The notes beneath the pieces were generated by a model. It did no database searches. It was given only the letters and a program-made list of their open reading frames with translations, and was not told the origin of the DNA. From an uncultured Roseburia sp. (lineage in GTDB: Bacteria > Bacillota > Clostridia > Lachnospirales > Lachnospiraceae), in the NCBI GenBank assembly GCA_947062675.1, contig CAMSQM010000010.1:1-64000 (forward strand): a stretch of 64,000 bases of DNA, written 5' to 3'. This document shows positions 8,113 to 16,270 of the stretch, one piece after another. A program made the translations under genes and the position numbers. Every line of letters starts with the position of its first letter. The first letter of the stretch is position 1.

Positions 8113-9708
8113 TTATTTCTGGTTCGCCGGCTCCATACTCACGGAATGCCCTTTGATTTTGGCATTCTTCATCGCGTGAAGAACCTCGGAGCCGTACTCG
8201 CGCGGCACTTCCACAAACGTATATTTGTCAAACATGTCGATCGCGCCGACCAGTTTTCCCGGAATTCCGGATTCGCCGGCCACGGCTCCCAGGATATCTC
8301 CCGGCTTGACGCGGTCTTTTTTCCCGATGTTGATAAAGAGGCGCACCATGCCTTCCTCGGCTCCGGTATTTTCAAAATCCATTTCGCTGCCGCCCTTATC
8401 GCTGTCCAGATTCACCTGTCCGAGCGCCTGCATCAGGAAGGCTGCGGCGATGTCCATCGCGGTATAGTCGGTGTCGTTGACCTGCCCCTCGATGATATTG
8501 ATCATATCCGTGATATTTTCCTCCTCGATAATACGCCCGATCTCTTCCATGACTTTTTCAGCCTTGATCTGGGCCACGTCGTCGCTGGAGGGCACCGGCA
8601 TCGCGACAATCTTTGTCTTGCAGTAGCGCATGATATCTTTTAATTTGTAGACTTCCTTGCCCTTTACAAATGTAAAGGCACGTCCGTTGCGCCCTGCGCG
8701 CCCCGTTCTGCCGATGCGGTGCACATAGTACTCGTCGTCCTGCGGAATGTCATAATTGAAGACAGCCTCCACATCGTCCACGTCAATCCCGCGCGCGGCG
8801 ACATCCGTTGCAATGAGTACCTCGGTCTTGCCGTTGCGGAATCCGCGCATTACGCGGTCACGCTGCGTCTGTTTCATGTCGCCGTGAAGTCCCTCGGTGA
8901 AATATCCCCTGCCCTGCAGCTCCTCGGTCAGCTCGTCCACCATGCGCTTTGTGTTGCAGAAGACGAGAGAAAGCTTTGGATTGTAGTAGTCCAGCAGTCT
9001 CGTGAGAACTTCAACCTTGTCCCTGCGCTTGACATCGTAGTAGTACTGCTCGATGCTGGGCACGGTCAGCTCCTTTTTCACAACCCGGATATTAACCGCG
9101 TCGTGCTGATACTTTTTCGTGATGTCCAGAATCGGTTTGGGCATCGTCGCGGAAAAGAGTACCGTCTGACGGTTTTCCCCCGGAATGTATTCCAGAATTG
9201 TCTCAATATCCTCGCGGAATCCCATGTTGAGCATTTCGTCCGCCTCGTCGAGCACCACGGTGTGCACATCCTCGCAGCGGATCGTTTTTCTGCGGAGGTG
9301 ATCCATCACACGTCCCGGCGTCCCGATAATAATCTGTACTCCGCCTTTCAGAGCCCTGATCTGACGGGAAATCTCCTGTCCGCCGTATACCGGCAGAATC
9401 CGGATTCCGTGCATGTATTTGGCCAGCCTGCGGATCTCGTCGGCCACCTGGATGGCCAGCTCCCTGGTCGGGGAGAGAACCAGCACCTGTGTTTTGGAGC
9501 TGTTAACATCAACTTTCTGAAGAATCGGAATACCGAAGGAAGCTGTCTTTCCGGTTCCCGTCTGGGCCTGTCCGATTACGTCCACGCCGGACATCACGAC
9601 GGGGATTGCCTGGCTCTGAATCGGGGTCGCCTCCTCAAATCCCATCTCCTCGACGGCCCGGAGAATCTGCGGATATAAATCCAGTTCATCAAATCTTACT
9701 GTTTCCAT
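8113..9708 (-). CDS. DEAD-box ATP-dependent RNA helicase (CshA/DbpA-like)
   Basis: A 531-residue RNA helicase with all core motifs: Q motif (about 27-33), AQTGTGKT (48-55), PTREL (80-84), DEAD (154-157), SAT, and HRIGRTGRAGR. The C-terminal 75 residues match the DbpA-type RNA-binding domain (INIGKKDRVKPGDILGAVAG). Such enzymes remodel rRNA and mRNA, mostly at ribosome assembly or in the cold. The start at ATG 9708 follows a GAAAGGAAA site and begins with METVRFDELDL as in relatives; the frame stays open to an upstream ATG at 9837 that lies in the leader and lacks a site. The gene has its own promoter and a terminator-like hairpin in the leader. Confidence 0.93.
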   Translation of the reverse strand: METVRFDELDLYPQILRAVEEMGFEEATPIQSQAIPVVMSGVDVIGQAQTGTGKTASFGIPILQKVDVNSSKTQVLVLSPTRELAIQVADEIRRLAKYMHGIRILPVYGGQEISRQIRALKGGVQIIIGTPGRVMDHLRRKTIRCEDVHTVVLDEADEMLNMGFREDIETILEYIPGENRQTVLFSATMPKPILDITKKYQHDAVNIRVVKKELTVPSIEQYYYDVKRRDKVEVLTRLLDYYNPKLSLVFCNTKRMVDELTEELQGRGYFTEGLHGDMKQTQRDRVMRGFRNGKTEVLIATDVAARGIDVDDVEAVFNYDIPQDDEYYVHRIGRTGRAGRNGRAFTFVKGKEVYKLKDIMRYCKTKIVAMPVPSSDDVAQIKAEKVMEEIGRIIEEENITDMINIIEGQVNDTDYTAMDIAAAFLMQALGQVNLDSDKGGSEMDFENTGAEEGMVRLFINIGKKDRVKPGDILGAVAGESGIPGKLVGAIDMFDKYTFVEVPREYGSEVLHAMKNAKIKGHSVSMEPANQK

Positions 9709-9734
9709 AAATTTCCTTTCTGCATTTTTACCAT

Positions 9735-9793
9735 AAAAAAGAGGACGCACTGCATAATTTTTGCTGATTGAAATCGCGTTGTGCAGCATCCTC
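9735..9793 (-). terminator. Intrinsic terminator inside the helicase 5' leader (attenuator candidate)
   Basis: Minus strand: an 8-bp stem (with one G-U pair), a 2-nt bulge and about 7 further pairs (9779-9793 with 9741-9757), followed by TTTTTT (9740-9735). It lies downstream of a strong promoter (9870-9898) and 27 nt before the helicase ATG, so most transcripts would stop here unless the hairpin is disrupted. It could also end read-through from spoIIQ. Confidence 0.75.
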
Positions 9794-9869
9794 TGTTCAA
9801 CAATAATACACGAAAAATAATCACTCAGATACCGCATGCTCGCTGCGTACGGCCTGCATAGCGTTTTGA

Positions 9870-9898
9870 ATCATAGCATATGCGGTTTTGTTTGTCAA
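9870..9898 (-). promoter_or_regulatory. Sigma-A-type promoter of the helicase gene
   Basis: Minus strand: consensus -35 TTGACA (9898-9893), exactly 17 nt, -10 TATGAT (9875-9870). The predicted start near 9863 gives a leader of about 155 nt with a terminator hairpin. The rest of this gap, 9900-10126, shows nothing I can name. Confidence 0.85.
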
Positions 9899-10126
9899 GG
9901 ATGGAAGTGGCTGTATTACGGTAAATTTTATGTAACCCTTTCCCCGGTTTTTCTCCAGGTGAGGGTGTGTTTATGCGTATTCCTATAAAAAGCAATCGAC
10001 CTGACTGTGCATTACCCATACCGTAACTGTTCTCCCAAAACATTCCTTTGTGAAAATGTGAAGTTTCGATTGCGGATTTTCGTCGTCACAGTATATTGTA
10101 TGCGCCGGGAGGCCGGTGGTTCCTGC

Positions 10127-10990
10127 TCACTGAAAATAATCCACGGGATCCACAGGGACGCCGTCTTTGTGAAGTTCAAAGTAGAGATTGCTGCCCTCGA
10201 GGGAAAAATATTTTGTGGGCTCGCTCACATATCCGATCACATGCCCGGCCTCCACGTAGTCGCCCTCGTCAAAGGTCAGTTCCTTCAACTGGCCGTAAAC
10301 GGCCTCGTACCCGTCGCCGAGACTGACCGTGACAGTGCATCCGGTCACTTCGTCATTTGCGACCCTTGTCACCTGGCCTTTTGCCACGGAATAGACCTTG
10401 CTGTTGACGTCCCCCGCGATAATGACGGCGGGATTGTATTTGTACTGGTCAAGTGTCTTAAAATAGACGGTGGAGTCCATGCTGTAGTTCAGAATAACAT
10501 TTCCCTCCATCGGCCAGCTGATGCCCTCCTCCGGCGAAAAGTGAAGCGTTTCCGGGGCGGCGGAGGTCTCCTGAGCCTCTGCGGTTTCCTGCGCGGTCTT
10601 CCGGGTCTCCGTGTCCGCGCCACTTTCCTGCGTTTCGGTCACCTCTGCAGTTTCCGTCGTCCTGTTTTGTTCAGGCAGTTCCGTATCTTTTGTCGTGCGG
10701 GTGATTTCCTGCTTTTGTGTGGATTCCGTCGTGCGGGCTTTCTTCGGCGGAATAACGGTCGACGCTTCCGCAGCGCTCTCGGTGTCCTCCGCAGCCGCAA
10801 CCTGTTCCGGGTCATTCTGATTCATTTCCTGTGCAAGTTCCGCCTCCATCTGCACCCGCTCTTTTTCCCGGTTATTGCTGTAAAGAACGGTCGTACCGAT
10901 TGCCGCAATAATCACAAGCGTTCCCGCTATGACATACTGTTTTCGCCGCAATATGTCGGCAAATCCTCTTCTTTTCATACCATTCACCAT
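10127..10990 (-). CDS. spoIIQ: Stage II sporulation protein SpoIIQ-like (degenerate M23 domain)
   Basis: A 287-residue membrane-anchored protein: N-terminal helix (about 20-38), an acidic Thr/Glu-rich linker (about 45-150) and a C-terminal M23/LytM-like domain (about 160-287). The zinc ligands expected of an active M23 peptidase are not evident: the HLHFE motif is replaced by NLYFELH and the Y.HL position reads YGQL. B. subtilis SpoIIQ, made in the forespore, is likewise degenerate and binds SpoIIIAH across the intermembrane space. The identity rests on this domain layout, on spoIID next door and on a sigma-F-type promoter. Start could also be the ATG at 10978. Confidence 0.8.
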   Translation of the reverse strand: MVNGMKRRGFADILRRKQYVIAGTLVIIAAIGTTVLYSNNREKERVQMEAELAQEMNQNDPEQVAAAEDTESAAEASTVIPPKKARTTESTQKQEITRTTKDTELPEQNRTTETAEVTETQESGADTETRKTAQETAEAQETSAAPETLHFSPEEGISWPMEGNVILNYSMDSTVYFKTLDQYKYNPAVIIAGDVNSKVYSVAKGQVTRVANDEVTGCTVTVSLGDGYEAVYGQLKELTFDEGDYVEAGHVIGYVSEPTKYFSLEGSNLYFELHKDGVPVDPVDYFQ

Positions 10991-11010
10991 CCATTGTTTA
11001 TTTTTAACAA

Positions 11011-11039
11011 TAGTGTTACCTGCTTTGGATGGTTTATGC
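11011..11039 (-). promoter_or_regulatory. Sigma-F-type (forespore) promoter of spoIIQ
   Basis: Minus strand: -10 GGTAACACTA (11020-11011) fits the B. subtilis sigma-F consensus GGNRANAHTR at every position, with -35 GCATA (11039-11035) and a 14-nt spacer (usual 15). spoIIQ is a classical sigma-F gene, which supports both calls. Confidence 0.65.
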
Positions 11040-11069
11040 GGCGGACGCGAAATAAATTTTACGGTGAAA

Positions 11070-12164
11070 TTATTCCCGCATATCCTTCAGTTCTGTACCG
11101 GGGTAGAAACAGCTGAGTATTTCCCGGTATGTCATTCCCTCAGCGGCCATCAGGTTGGCGCTGTACTGACTCAGACCGAAGCCGTGCCCAAGTCCTTTTG
11201 TGACAATACGGATCTGATCCCCGCTTTCGGTCAGTGTGAAACAGGCGGATTTTAAGCCCATGCGTGTGCGGAACTCCTCGCCGGAGAAGGATTTTTCCCC
11301 TACGGCGATTTCCAGGACATAGCCCGCGCTGTCGCGGCTGATAATGCGGACCTGTTCCGGGGATTCCGGCGGGGACTCCGGGAACAGCGACCGGCAGTTC
11401 TCCAGAAATTCGTTTTTGCTCTGATAGAGCACCGCAAGATAGCCCTCTGCTGCGGCGTCTTCCGTGCACGGGTATTCCTTCAGATAAGGCATATCGGCGT
11501 CCGCGTACAGCTCTGCCATATTCCGCGTGCTGCCTGCGCTGATGGCGTGATAGGCGGCATAGACAGGATGTCCGCGGTAAGTCAGAATCTCACCGGCCGT
11601 CTGTGCGACACAGTCCCGCAGTTTCCGCGCGACTTTTTCATAATCTTCTCCCCAGAGTTCCTGCATTTCTTCAGGACTGTACGCGTCCGGTTCTGCGGTG
11701 TGAGTGCGCTGCGCATCGTACAGACTGGTTCTTGCAATCACACACTGGGCCAGAAGGGCCTGCGTGTTGCTGCCCATACTGATTTCACGCGCGACGATGC
11801 CCATAACGCGTTCTTCCGCCGCGCTGGCGGAAGCGGTATCCATGACGGATTCTCCGGCGGACGGATTTTCGCTGTCTGCTGCCTGCGCTTCCGCAGCGGG
11901 GGCTTTGCCGGAAGAGAGGGCTTCCGGGGATTCTGTTGCGGACGGAGTGTACTCCGGTGTACTTTCGGAGCTTAAGGATTCCGTGGCAGCGGCCATATCT
12001 GTACCGGGAGTTCCGGTGTCAAAAGAGGCATCTATTGGGAGAGCCTTAATAAGGCTGTCAAGACGCATTCCCTGGCATATGATGGTGATTACAAGTGGAA
12101 GCAGTACGATAATGACCAGCCATGACAGAAGCTGACTGATTTTCTTTTCGAGTTTATTTTTCAT
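11070..12164 (-). CDS. spoIID: Stage II sporulation protein D (SpoIID, lytic transglycosylase)
   Basis: A 364-residue protein with an N-terminal membrane helix (about 12-32), a Ser/Ala/Glu-rich linker (about 45-115) and a SpoIID domain with its typical VMGIVAREI start, QCVIARTSLY, YHAISAGSTRN, YPC and the final GLGHGFGLSQYSANLMA motif. SpoIID degrades septal peptidoglycan during engulfment in the mother cell, together with SpoIIM and SpoIIP. RBS AAGGAGA precedes the ATG. In Clostridia spoIID is commonly next to spoIIQ, as here. The linker is longer than in B. subtilis. The ribosome binding site lies in a hairpin arm (see 12165-12211). Confidence 0.92.
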   Translation of the reverse strand: MKNKLEKKISQLLSWLVIIVLLPLVITIICQGMRLDSLIKALPIDASFDTGTPGTDMAAATESLSSESTPEYTPSATESPEALSSGKAPAAEAQAADSENPSAGESVMDTASASAAEERVMGIVAREISMGSNTQALLAQCVIARTSLYDAQRTHTAEPDAYSPEEMQELWGEDYEKVARKLRDCVAQTAGEILTYRGHPVYAAYHAISAGSTRNMAELYADADMPYLKEYPCTEDAAAEGYLAVLYQSKNEFLENCRSLFPESPPESPEQVRIISRDSAGYVLEIAVGEKSFSGEEFRTRMGLKSACFTLTESGDQIRIVTKGLGHGFGLSQYSANLMAAEGMTYREILSCFYPGTELKDMRE

Positions 12165-12211
12165 AAAAAATCTCCTTGTCCATATAGTAAATATATGAGA
12201 CAGGGAGATTT
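12165..12211 (-). terminator. Terminator-like hairpin covering the spoIID ribosome binding site
   Basis: Minus strand: arms 12211-12199 and 12180-12168 pair at 12 of 13 positions around an 18-nt loop, followed by TTTTTT (12170-12165, partly in the stem) and the spoIID ATG. It can end transcription from the gene upstream (12225-13004), and its 3' arm contains the AAGGAGA of spoIID. Confidence 0.7.
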
Positions 12212-12218
12212 CTCATTC
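12190..12218 (-). promoter_or_regulatory. Possible sigma-E-type promoter of spoIID
   Basis: Minus strand: -10 CATATATT (12197-12190) resembles the sigma-E consensus CATACAMT; the 14-nt spacer is right, but the -35 GAATGAG (12218-12212) fits poorly. Known spoIID genes are sigma-E dependent. Tentative. Confidence 0.4.
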
Positions 12219-12224
12219 GCTTTT

Positions 12225-13004
12225 TCAGATACTGTAGAGGATTGCGGACAGAATATGGAACATTGACAGAAATATTTTCACCATGGATGCCAGCATCAGA
12301 AGCGCATAAAAAACGGTATAAATAACGGGAAAGGTTTTTCTGCGTCCGAGAATCTGAGCGCGCCAGAGGTAATATCCGGGATTCAGAAAAAGGGCAAACA
12401 GAATCAGACCGGTGACAGGATAATGCTGCCTGTGTATTTTGACAATATCCAGAACAAAGAAGAGAATTGTCGCCGCAGTCAGCAGCCAGACAATTATGGA
12501 AAAGACCATGGGGACCGGGCTGATGTTATAATGCGGAAAGACTCTTCCCGTTCTTCCGCCGTAGGGAATGCGGGACAGGATGCCGGATAAAAAGAACGTG
12601 GGCAGCAGGCGCAGCGGCAGAACGACCAGAAGAATATTGCAGAATACGTCGGATACCGGCCCGCGCTGCGGAGGGCAGGGCATCTGATTCCGGTTCTGCC
12701 AGTTGTAATTGGGCGGTGCACTGCCGACATTCTGCCATGAGCCGGGATTTTGGGGACTGCTGTGGAGGGTCTGTGAGCCGTAGGCATTCCCGGCCGCGCC
12801 GGGATTTTGCCGGTTCATATATGGAATCTGTGTACTGTCCGAATTCTGCTGAATGCTCCGGCTGTTGCTCACAGCGCTGTTTCCGGCCGGTGCGTCAGCT
12901 CCCGGACCGGCCGGATTTGCGGGGGAAGTCTGTACGGTATTTTTCGCCTTCTTTTCATAGATTCCGGATTCATCGCCGTACGTATAGATGTTGTTATCGT
13001 TCAT
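12225..13004 (-). CDS. Unknown membrane protein with disordered Asn/Pro/Gln-rich N-terminus
   Basis: I do not recognise this 259-residue protein. The first 120 residues are polar and rich in Asn, Pro, Ser and Gln, likely disordered and cytoplasmic. The rest holds about four hydrophobic segments (near 125-150, 165-195, 200-215 and 225-259). The C-terminus ends within or just after the last one. The start at ATG 13004 follows AAAGGAAA; an in-frame ATG at 13025 has no site. It lies between ksgA and spoIID on the same strand and is closed by the hairpin at 12165-12211, so it is not simply part of the spoIID unit. A link with sporulation is possible only by position. Confidence 0.75.
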   Translation of the reverse strand: MNDNNIYTYGDESGIYEKKAKNTVQTSPANPAGPGADAPAGNSAVSNSRSIQQNSDSTQIPYMNRQNPGAAGNAYGSQTLHSSPQNPGSWQNVGSAPPNYNWQNRNQMPCPPQRGPVSDVFCNILLVVLPLRLLPTFFLSGILSRIPYGGRTGRVFPHYNISPVPMVFSIIVWLLTAATILFFVLDIVKIHRQHYPVTGLILFALFLNPGYYLWRAQILGRRKTFPVIYTVFYALLMLASMVKIFLSMFHILSAILYSI

Positions 13005-13134
13005 TCCGTTTTTTCCTTTCTTCAAAGCCGGAAGCCGTGTCCGCCGGTATGTCTGTTGCCTGGGAACTGCAATTGCCGTCCTGCAATGGTCTGTCAGAAT
13101 ACGGGGCTGACACTGAAACTGCAGGGCTTACACC

Positions 13135-14019
13135 TCATTCCGGTGTCTGCGAGCGCTGCTTTCTGCCGATAATATTGGAGAATTCCGCAAATTGCGTGAG
13201 TGTCAGGGTCTCACCTCTGACTGCCGGCGCGACGCCCAGCTCTGCGAGGCTTTCCAGAACGATCTCCTTTGTCAGGTGAAGCTCGGGAGCATTGCACAGT
13301 CCGTTGACGAGTGTTTTGCGCCGCTGACGGAACGAGGCGCGGATAAGAGCAAACATCAGGGCTTCATCCGCCACCTGCACGGGTGCACGCTCGTGCCGTG
13401 TCAGCCTGATGACAGCGCTCCCGACTTTCGGGCGCGGCAGAAAACAGTTTGGCGGGACGTTTGCGATGAGCGCAGGGGTCGCATAATACTGTACCGCCAG
13501 GGAAAGCGCACCGTAATCTTTTGTTCCCGGTCCGACCTGCATGCGGTCGGCCACCTCTTTCTGCACCATTACTGTGATACTGTCTACCGGCGCATGGCGC
13601 TCGAACAGCCCCATTATGATGGGCGTCGTAATATAATATGGAAGATTTGCGACCACTTTTACCGGTCGGCCGTTGTTATGCTCTGCAGCCAGACGGGCAA
13701 TATCGACTTTTAAGATGTCTTCATTGAGCACCGTCACATTTTTGTAATCTGCCAGCGTCTCCGCAAGTACCGGGATCAGCTTCCGGTCAATCTCCACGGC
13801 GACGACTTCCCGCGCCGCTTCGCACAGATACTGGGTCATCGTACCGATTCCGGGCCCGATCTCCAGCACGAAATCCTCTTTTGTGACACCGGAGGAACTT
13901 ATGATTTTTTCGAGAACATGCGTGTCAATCAGGAAATTCTGGCCGTATTTCTTCTGAATATGGAAATTATGTTTCTGTAATACTGCGATGGTATTCTGTG
14001 GAATTCCGAGTGAAGCCAT
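13135..14019 (-). CDS. rsmA: 16S rRNA dimethyladenosine transferase KsgA/RsmA
   Basis: A 294-residue methyltransferase that dimethylates two adjacent adenines in the 3' terminal loop of 16S rRNA late in 30S assembly, using S-adenosylmethionine. Visible motifs: KKYGQNFLID near the N-terminus, the SAM-binding EIGPGIGTMT (53-62), acidic VEIDRKL, and the target-base motif NLPYY (125-129), with the C-terminal helical domain carrying RASFRQRRKTL. Length is normal. The ATG at 14019 has GGAGGT upstream. In many Firmicutes ksgA follows tatD and rnmV; here they are separated. Confidence is high. Confidence 0.96.
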   Translation of the reverse strand: MASLGIPQNTIAVLQKHNFHIQKKYGQNFLIDTHVLEKIISSSGVTKEDFVLEIGPGIGTMTQYLCEAAREVVAVEIDRKLIPVLAETLADYKNVTVLNEDILKVDIARLAAEHNNGRPVKVVANLPYYITTPIIMGLFERHAPVDSITVMVQKEVADRMQVGPGTKDYGALSLAVQYYATPALIANVPPNCFLPRPKVGSAVIRLTRHERAPVQVADEALMFALIRASFRQRRKTLVNGLCNAPELHLTKEIVLESLAELGVAPAVRGETLTLTQFAEFSNIIGRKQRSQTPE

Positions 14020-14072
14020 GTTTACCTCCATGCACATGATTGGACGTACCGGTATTCTGACGTTTGCGGATG

Positions 14073-14498
14073 TCAGCCGCCCGTCTGAGGGGAATATGCG
14101 CTCAGTTTTTCGTCAAACAGCTGATCCAGAAATGCTTCATATAATGCGTGGAAGACTTCGTGAAATGTCTGTGCAGTGTCTGACGGACCCTCTCCTGATA
14201 ATTGTGAATGCTCGTAAAGTGCGAACGCCGTTTCATAGAGTTCGGGATTTCGCTCGTAAAAAGCTTCTGTCAGGCTGTCCTCAAATAGAAAACGGGCTTC
14301 CTGTGAAAGATTTTCTTTAAATGTGGCTTTGGAAATACAGCCGCTTCCGGCGTAGTCAGAATTGTAAATGCCGCCGCCGGCTGATTCCGCAAATGCCTCA
14401 TAACTGCCCCTGACGTCTTCGTAGGTCAGGGGAATATAGTGTTCGTTCCAGTAGCTGTCAAAAGCAGCTCTGTTGGGAAAACGCCCGGTAATATCCAT
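14073..14498 (-). CDS. Small protein of unknown function
   Basis: Not recognised. A 141-residue, acidic, soluble-looking protein rich in aromatic residues (many Phe, Tyr), with segments such as RAAFDSYWNEHYIPLTYEDV and repeated AFYER/ALYE/ALYEAFL patterns that suggest amphipathic helices. No signal peptide or membrane segment. The start at ATG 14498 is chosen because AAAGGATC lies upstream; the frame continues to 14615 without a site. It precedes ksgA on the same strand with a 53-nt gap and may be co-transcribed with it. It diverges from the SOS-type promoter of the radical SAM gene. Confidence 0.65.
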   Translation of the reverse strand: MDITGRFPNRAAFDSYWNEHYIPLTYEDVRGSYEAFAESAGGGIYNSDYAGSGCISKATFKENLSQEARFLFEDSLTEAFYERNPELYETAFALYEHSQLSGEGPSDTAQTFHEVFHALYEAFLDQLFDEKLSAYSPQTGG

Positions 14499-14762
14499 TT
14501 TCAACTGATCCTTTCCTGAAATTATATATAGACTTAAGTACCGGATTTCTTCTGTGACTGTGGGAGAAATCCGGGTTCCGCTATATTTTTTATTGTAACA
14601 TATATTTCTGGCCAATTCTATCCCTGAGTATGATTTTATAACTGGTTGTTTACAGAAGATTAAGAAAAATGCGGCTTCAATGGAGACGAATTCCGGAAGA
14701 GAAGTTATCAGGGATCATCAGTAAAAAATACAGAAACAGATGTAACGAAAGTTTGTTTGCAT

Positions 14763-14829
14763 GAACAAATATTCGAAAACACTTGCAATCGGTGAACATA
14801 TGTGCTATACTTGCGGTGAACATCAGTTC
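14763..14829 (+). promoter_or_regulatory. Promoter overlapped by LexA-like boxes
   Basis: -35 TTGCAA (14783-14788), 17 nt, -10 TATACT (14806-14811). Three GAAC-N4-GTTC-like sites: GAACAAATATTC (14763-14774), GAACATATGTGC inside the spacer (14794-14805), and GAACATCAGTTC (14818-14829), the last a perfect GAAC/GTTC palindrome. The Gram-positive LexA consensus is CGAAC-N4-GTTCG. The placement fits LexA repression of the downstream DNA-repair pair. Confidence 0.7.
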
Positions 14830-14856
14830 AGATATGGGAGAAAGAAGGTGCAGTCA

Positions 14857-16206
14857 GTGAAGATTCAGCAGGAAATGACGCTTATGGAGAAGCTGTCCAT
14901 ACTCACGGATGCCGCCAAATACGACGTTGCCTGTACATCCAGCGGTACAGACCGGCGTGGAAACAAAAAAGATATGGGGAACTGTCTCGCGGCCGGGCTG
15001 TGTCACACGTTTGCGGCAGACGGCCGCTGTGTTTCCCTGTTAAAGATTCTTTTCACAAATGAATGTATTTTCAACTGCGCCTACTGTCAGAATAACTGCA
15101 ATTCAGATGTGCCCCGCGCTTCCTTCACGCCTGAGGAGGTCTGTACACTGACCATGGAGTTTTACCGCAGGAATTATATCGAGGGGCTGTTCTTAAGTTC
15201 CGGGATTCTTATAAGCCCGGGGTATACGATGGAACTGATATATCAGACGATCTGCCGGCTGCGGAATGTGTATCATTTTAACGGATATATTCATGTCAAG
15301 GCAATTCCCGGCGCTGATCCGGCGCTGATTCAGAAGACGGGGTTCCTTGCCGACCGCATGAGCATCAATCTGGAACTGCCGACGGCGGACGGCTTAAAGA
15401 AGCTGGCGCCCTGCAAGTCGCGCAATACGATTTTAAGGCCCATGCGTCAGATCCAGAATTCGATTGCTGAGAATAAGAATGAGCTCGTGGTGTACCGGAA
15501 AGCGCCGCAGTTTGTCCCTGCGGGGCAGAGTACCCAGATGATTATCGGCGCCACACCGGAGAGTGATTTTCAGATTATGAGCGTGGCGGAAGCGCTCTAC
15601 CATAATTTTGATTTAAAGCGGGTATTTTATTCCGCGTTTATCAATGTGCACCCGGACGCGGATCTTCCGGTGCTTCCCGGAGGCCCCCCGCTGCTGCGGG
15701 AACACCGCCTGTATCAGGCGGACTGGCTGCTGCGGTATTATCATTTCACGGTGGATGAGCTGCTGTCTGAGGACAGGCCCGATTTTAATATTTATCTGGA
15801 TCCGAAATGTGACTGGGCACTCCGCCATCTGGATTTCTTTCCGGTGGAGATTAACCGCGCCTCACGCCGGACGCTGCTGCGGGTTCCGGGAATCGGATAC
15901 AAATCCGCGGAGCGCATTGTAAAGGCCCGCCGCACCTGCTGTCTTGACTTTTCCGATCTGAAAAAGATCGGGGTGGTGCTGAAGCGGGCGCTTTATTTTA
16001 TCACATGTTCCGGAAAGATGATGTACAACACGAAGATTGATGAGGATTATATCTGTTCCTGTCTGATGGCTGACCGCACACAGATTCCAAGGGAGATTCG
16101 CGAGGGCGGCTACCGGCAGATCTCTCTTTTTGATTCTGCCACGCCCGGCGAAAGCGCGGTCACGCAGGAGGAGCTGATTCGCAGTGAGGCAGTGGCAGGA
16201 GCATGA
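14857..16206 (+). CDS. Putative DNA modification/repair radical SAM protein
   Basis: A protein of about 449 residues with the radical SAM cluster motif CIFNCAYC (Cys70, 74 and 77 from this start), preceded by the conserved KLSILTDAAKYDVACTSSG region, and a C-terminal helix-hairpin-helix DNA-binding motif (RVPGIGYKSAERIV, about 345-360). This matches the family named 'putative DNA modification/repair radical SAM protein', always paired with the gene that follows. The reaction is not established. The start is uncertain: GTG 14857 has AGAAGGTG at good distance; GTG 14848 and ATG 14875 or 14884 are alternatives. A start at ATG 14761 would include the promoter region and is unlikely. Probably SOS-controlled (see promoter). 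Confidence 0.88.
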   Translation: MKIQQEMTLMEKLSILTDAAKYDVACTSSGTDRRGNKKDMGNCLAAGLCHTFAADGRCVSLLKILFTNECIFNCAYCQNNCNSDVPRASFTPEEVCTLTMEFYRRNYIEGLFLSSGILISPGYTMELIYQTICRLRNVYHFNGYIHVKAIPGADPALIQKTGFLADRMSINLELPTADGLKKLAPCKSRNTILRPMRQIQNSIAENKNELVVYRKAPQFVPAGQSTQMIIGATPESDFQIMSVAEALYHNFDLKRVFYSAFINVHPDADLPVLPGGPPLLREHRLYQADWLLRYYHFTVDELLSEDRPDFNIYLDPKCDWALRHLDFFPVEINRASRRTLLRVPGIGYKSAERIVKARRTCCLDFSDLKKIGVVLKRALYFITCSGKMMYNTKIDEDYICSCLMADRTQIPREIREGGYRQISLFDSATPGESAVTQEELIRSEAVAGA

Positions 16207-16270
16207 AATGTGGACTTTCGGCGGACAGGGGGAGACAGGCAGGATGTGCGCACTGAGAGGAGGAGTCTTT

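Noticed and set aside
8719-9678. 319-residue open frame on the plus strand
   Set aside because: It is the antisense of the DEAD-box helicase; the minus-strand protein has all helicase motifs, while this frame has no start signal or recognisable domain.
9708-9837. In-frame upstream ATG of the helicase (43 extra residues)
   Set aside because: The extension lies in the leader over the terminator hairpin, has no ribosome binding site, and relatives begin at the downstream Met.
10007-11116. 369-residue open frame on the plus strand
   Set aside because: Antisense shadow covering spoIIQ and its promoter; residue pattern is a low-complexity mirror of the real gene.
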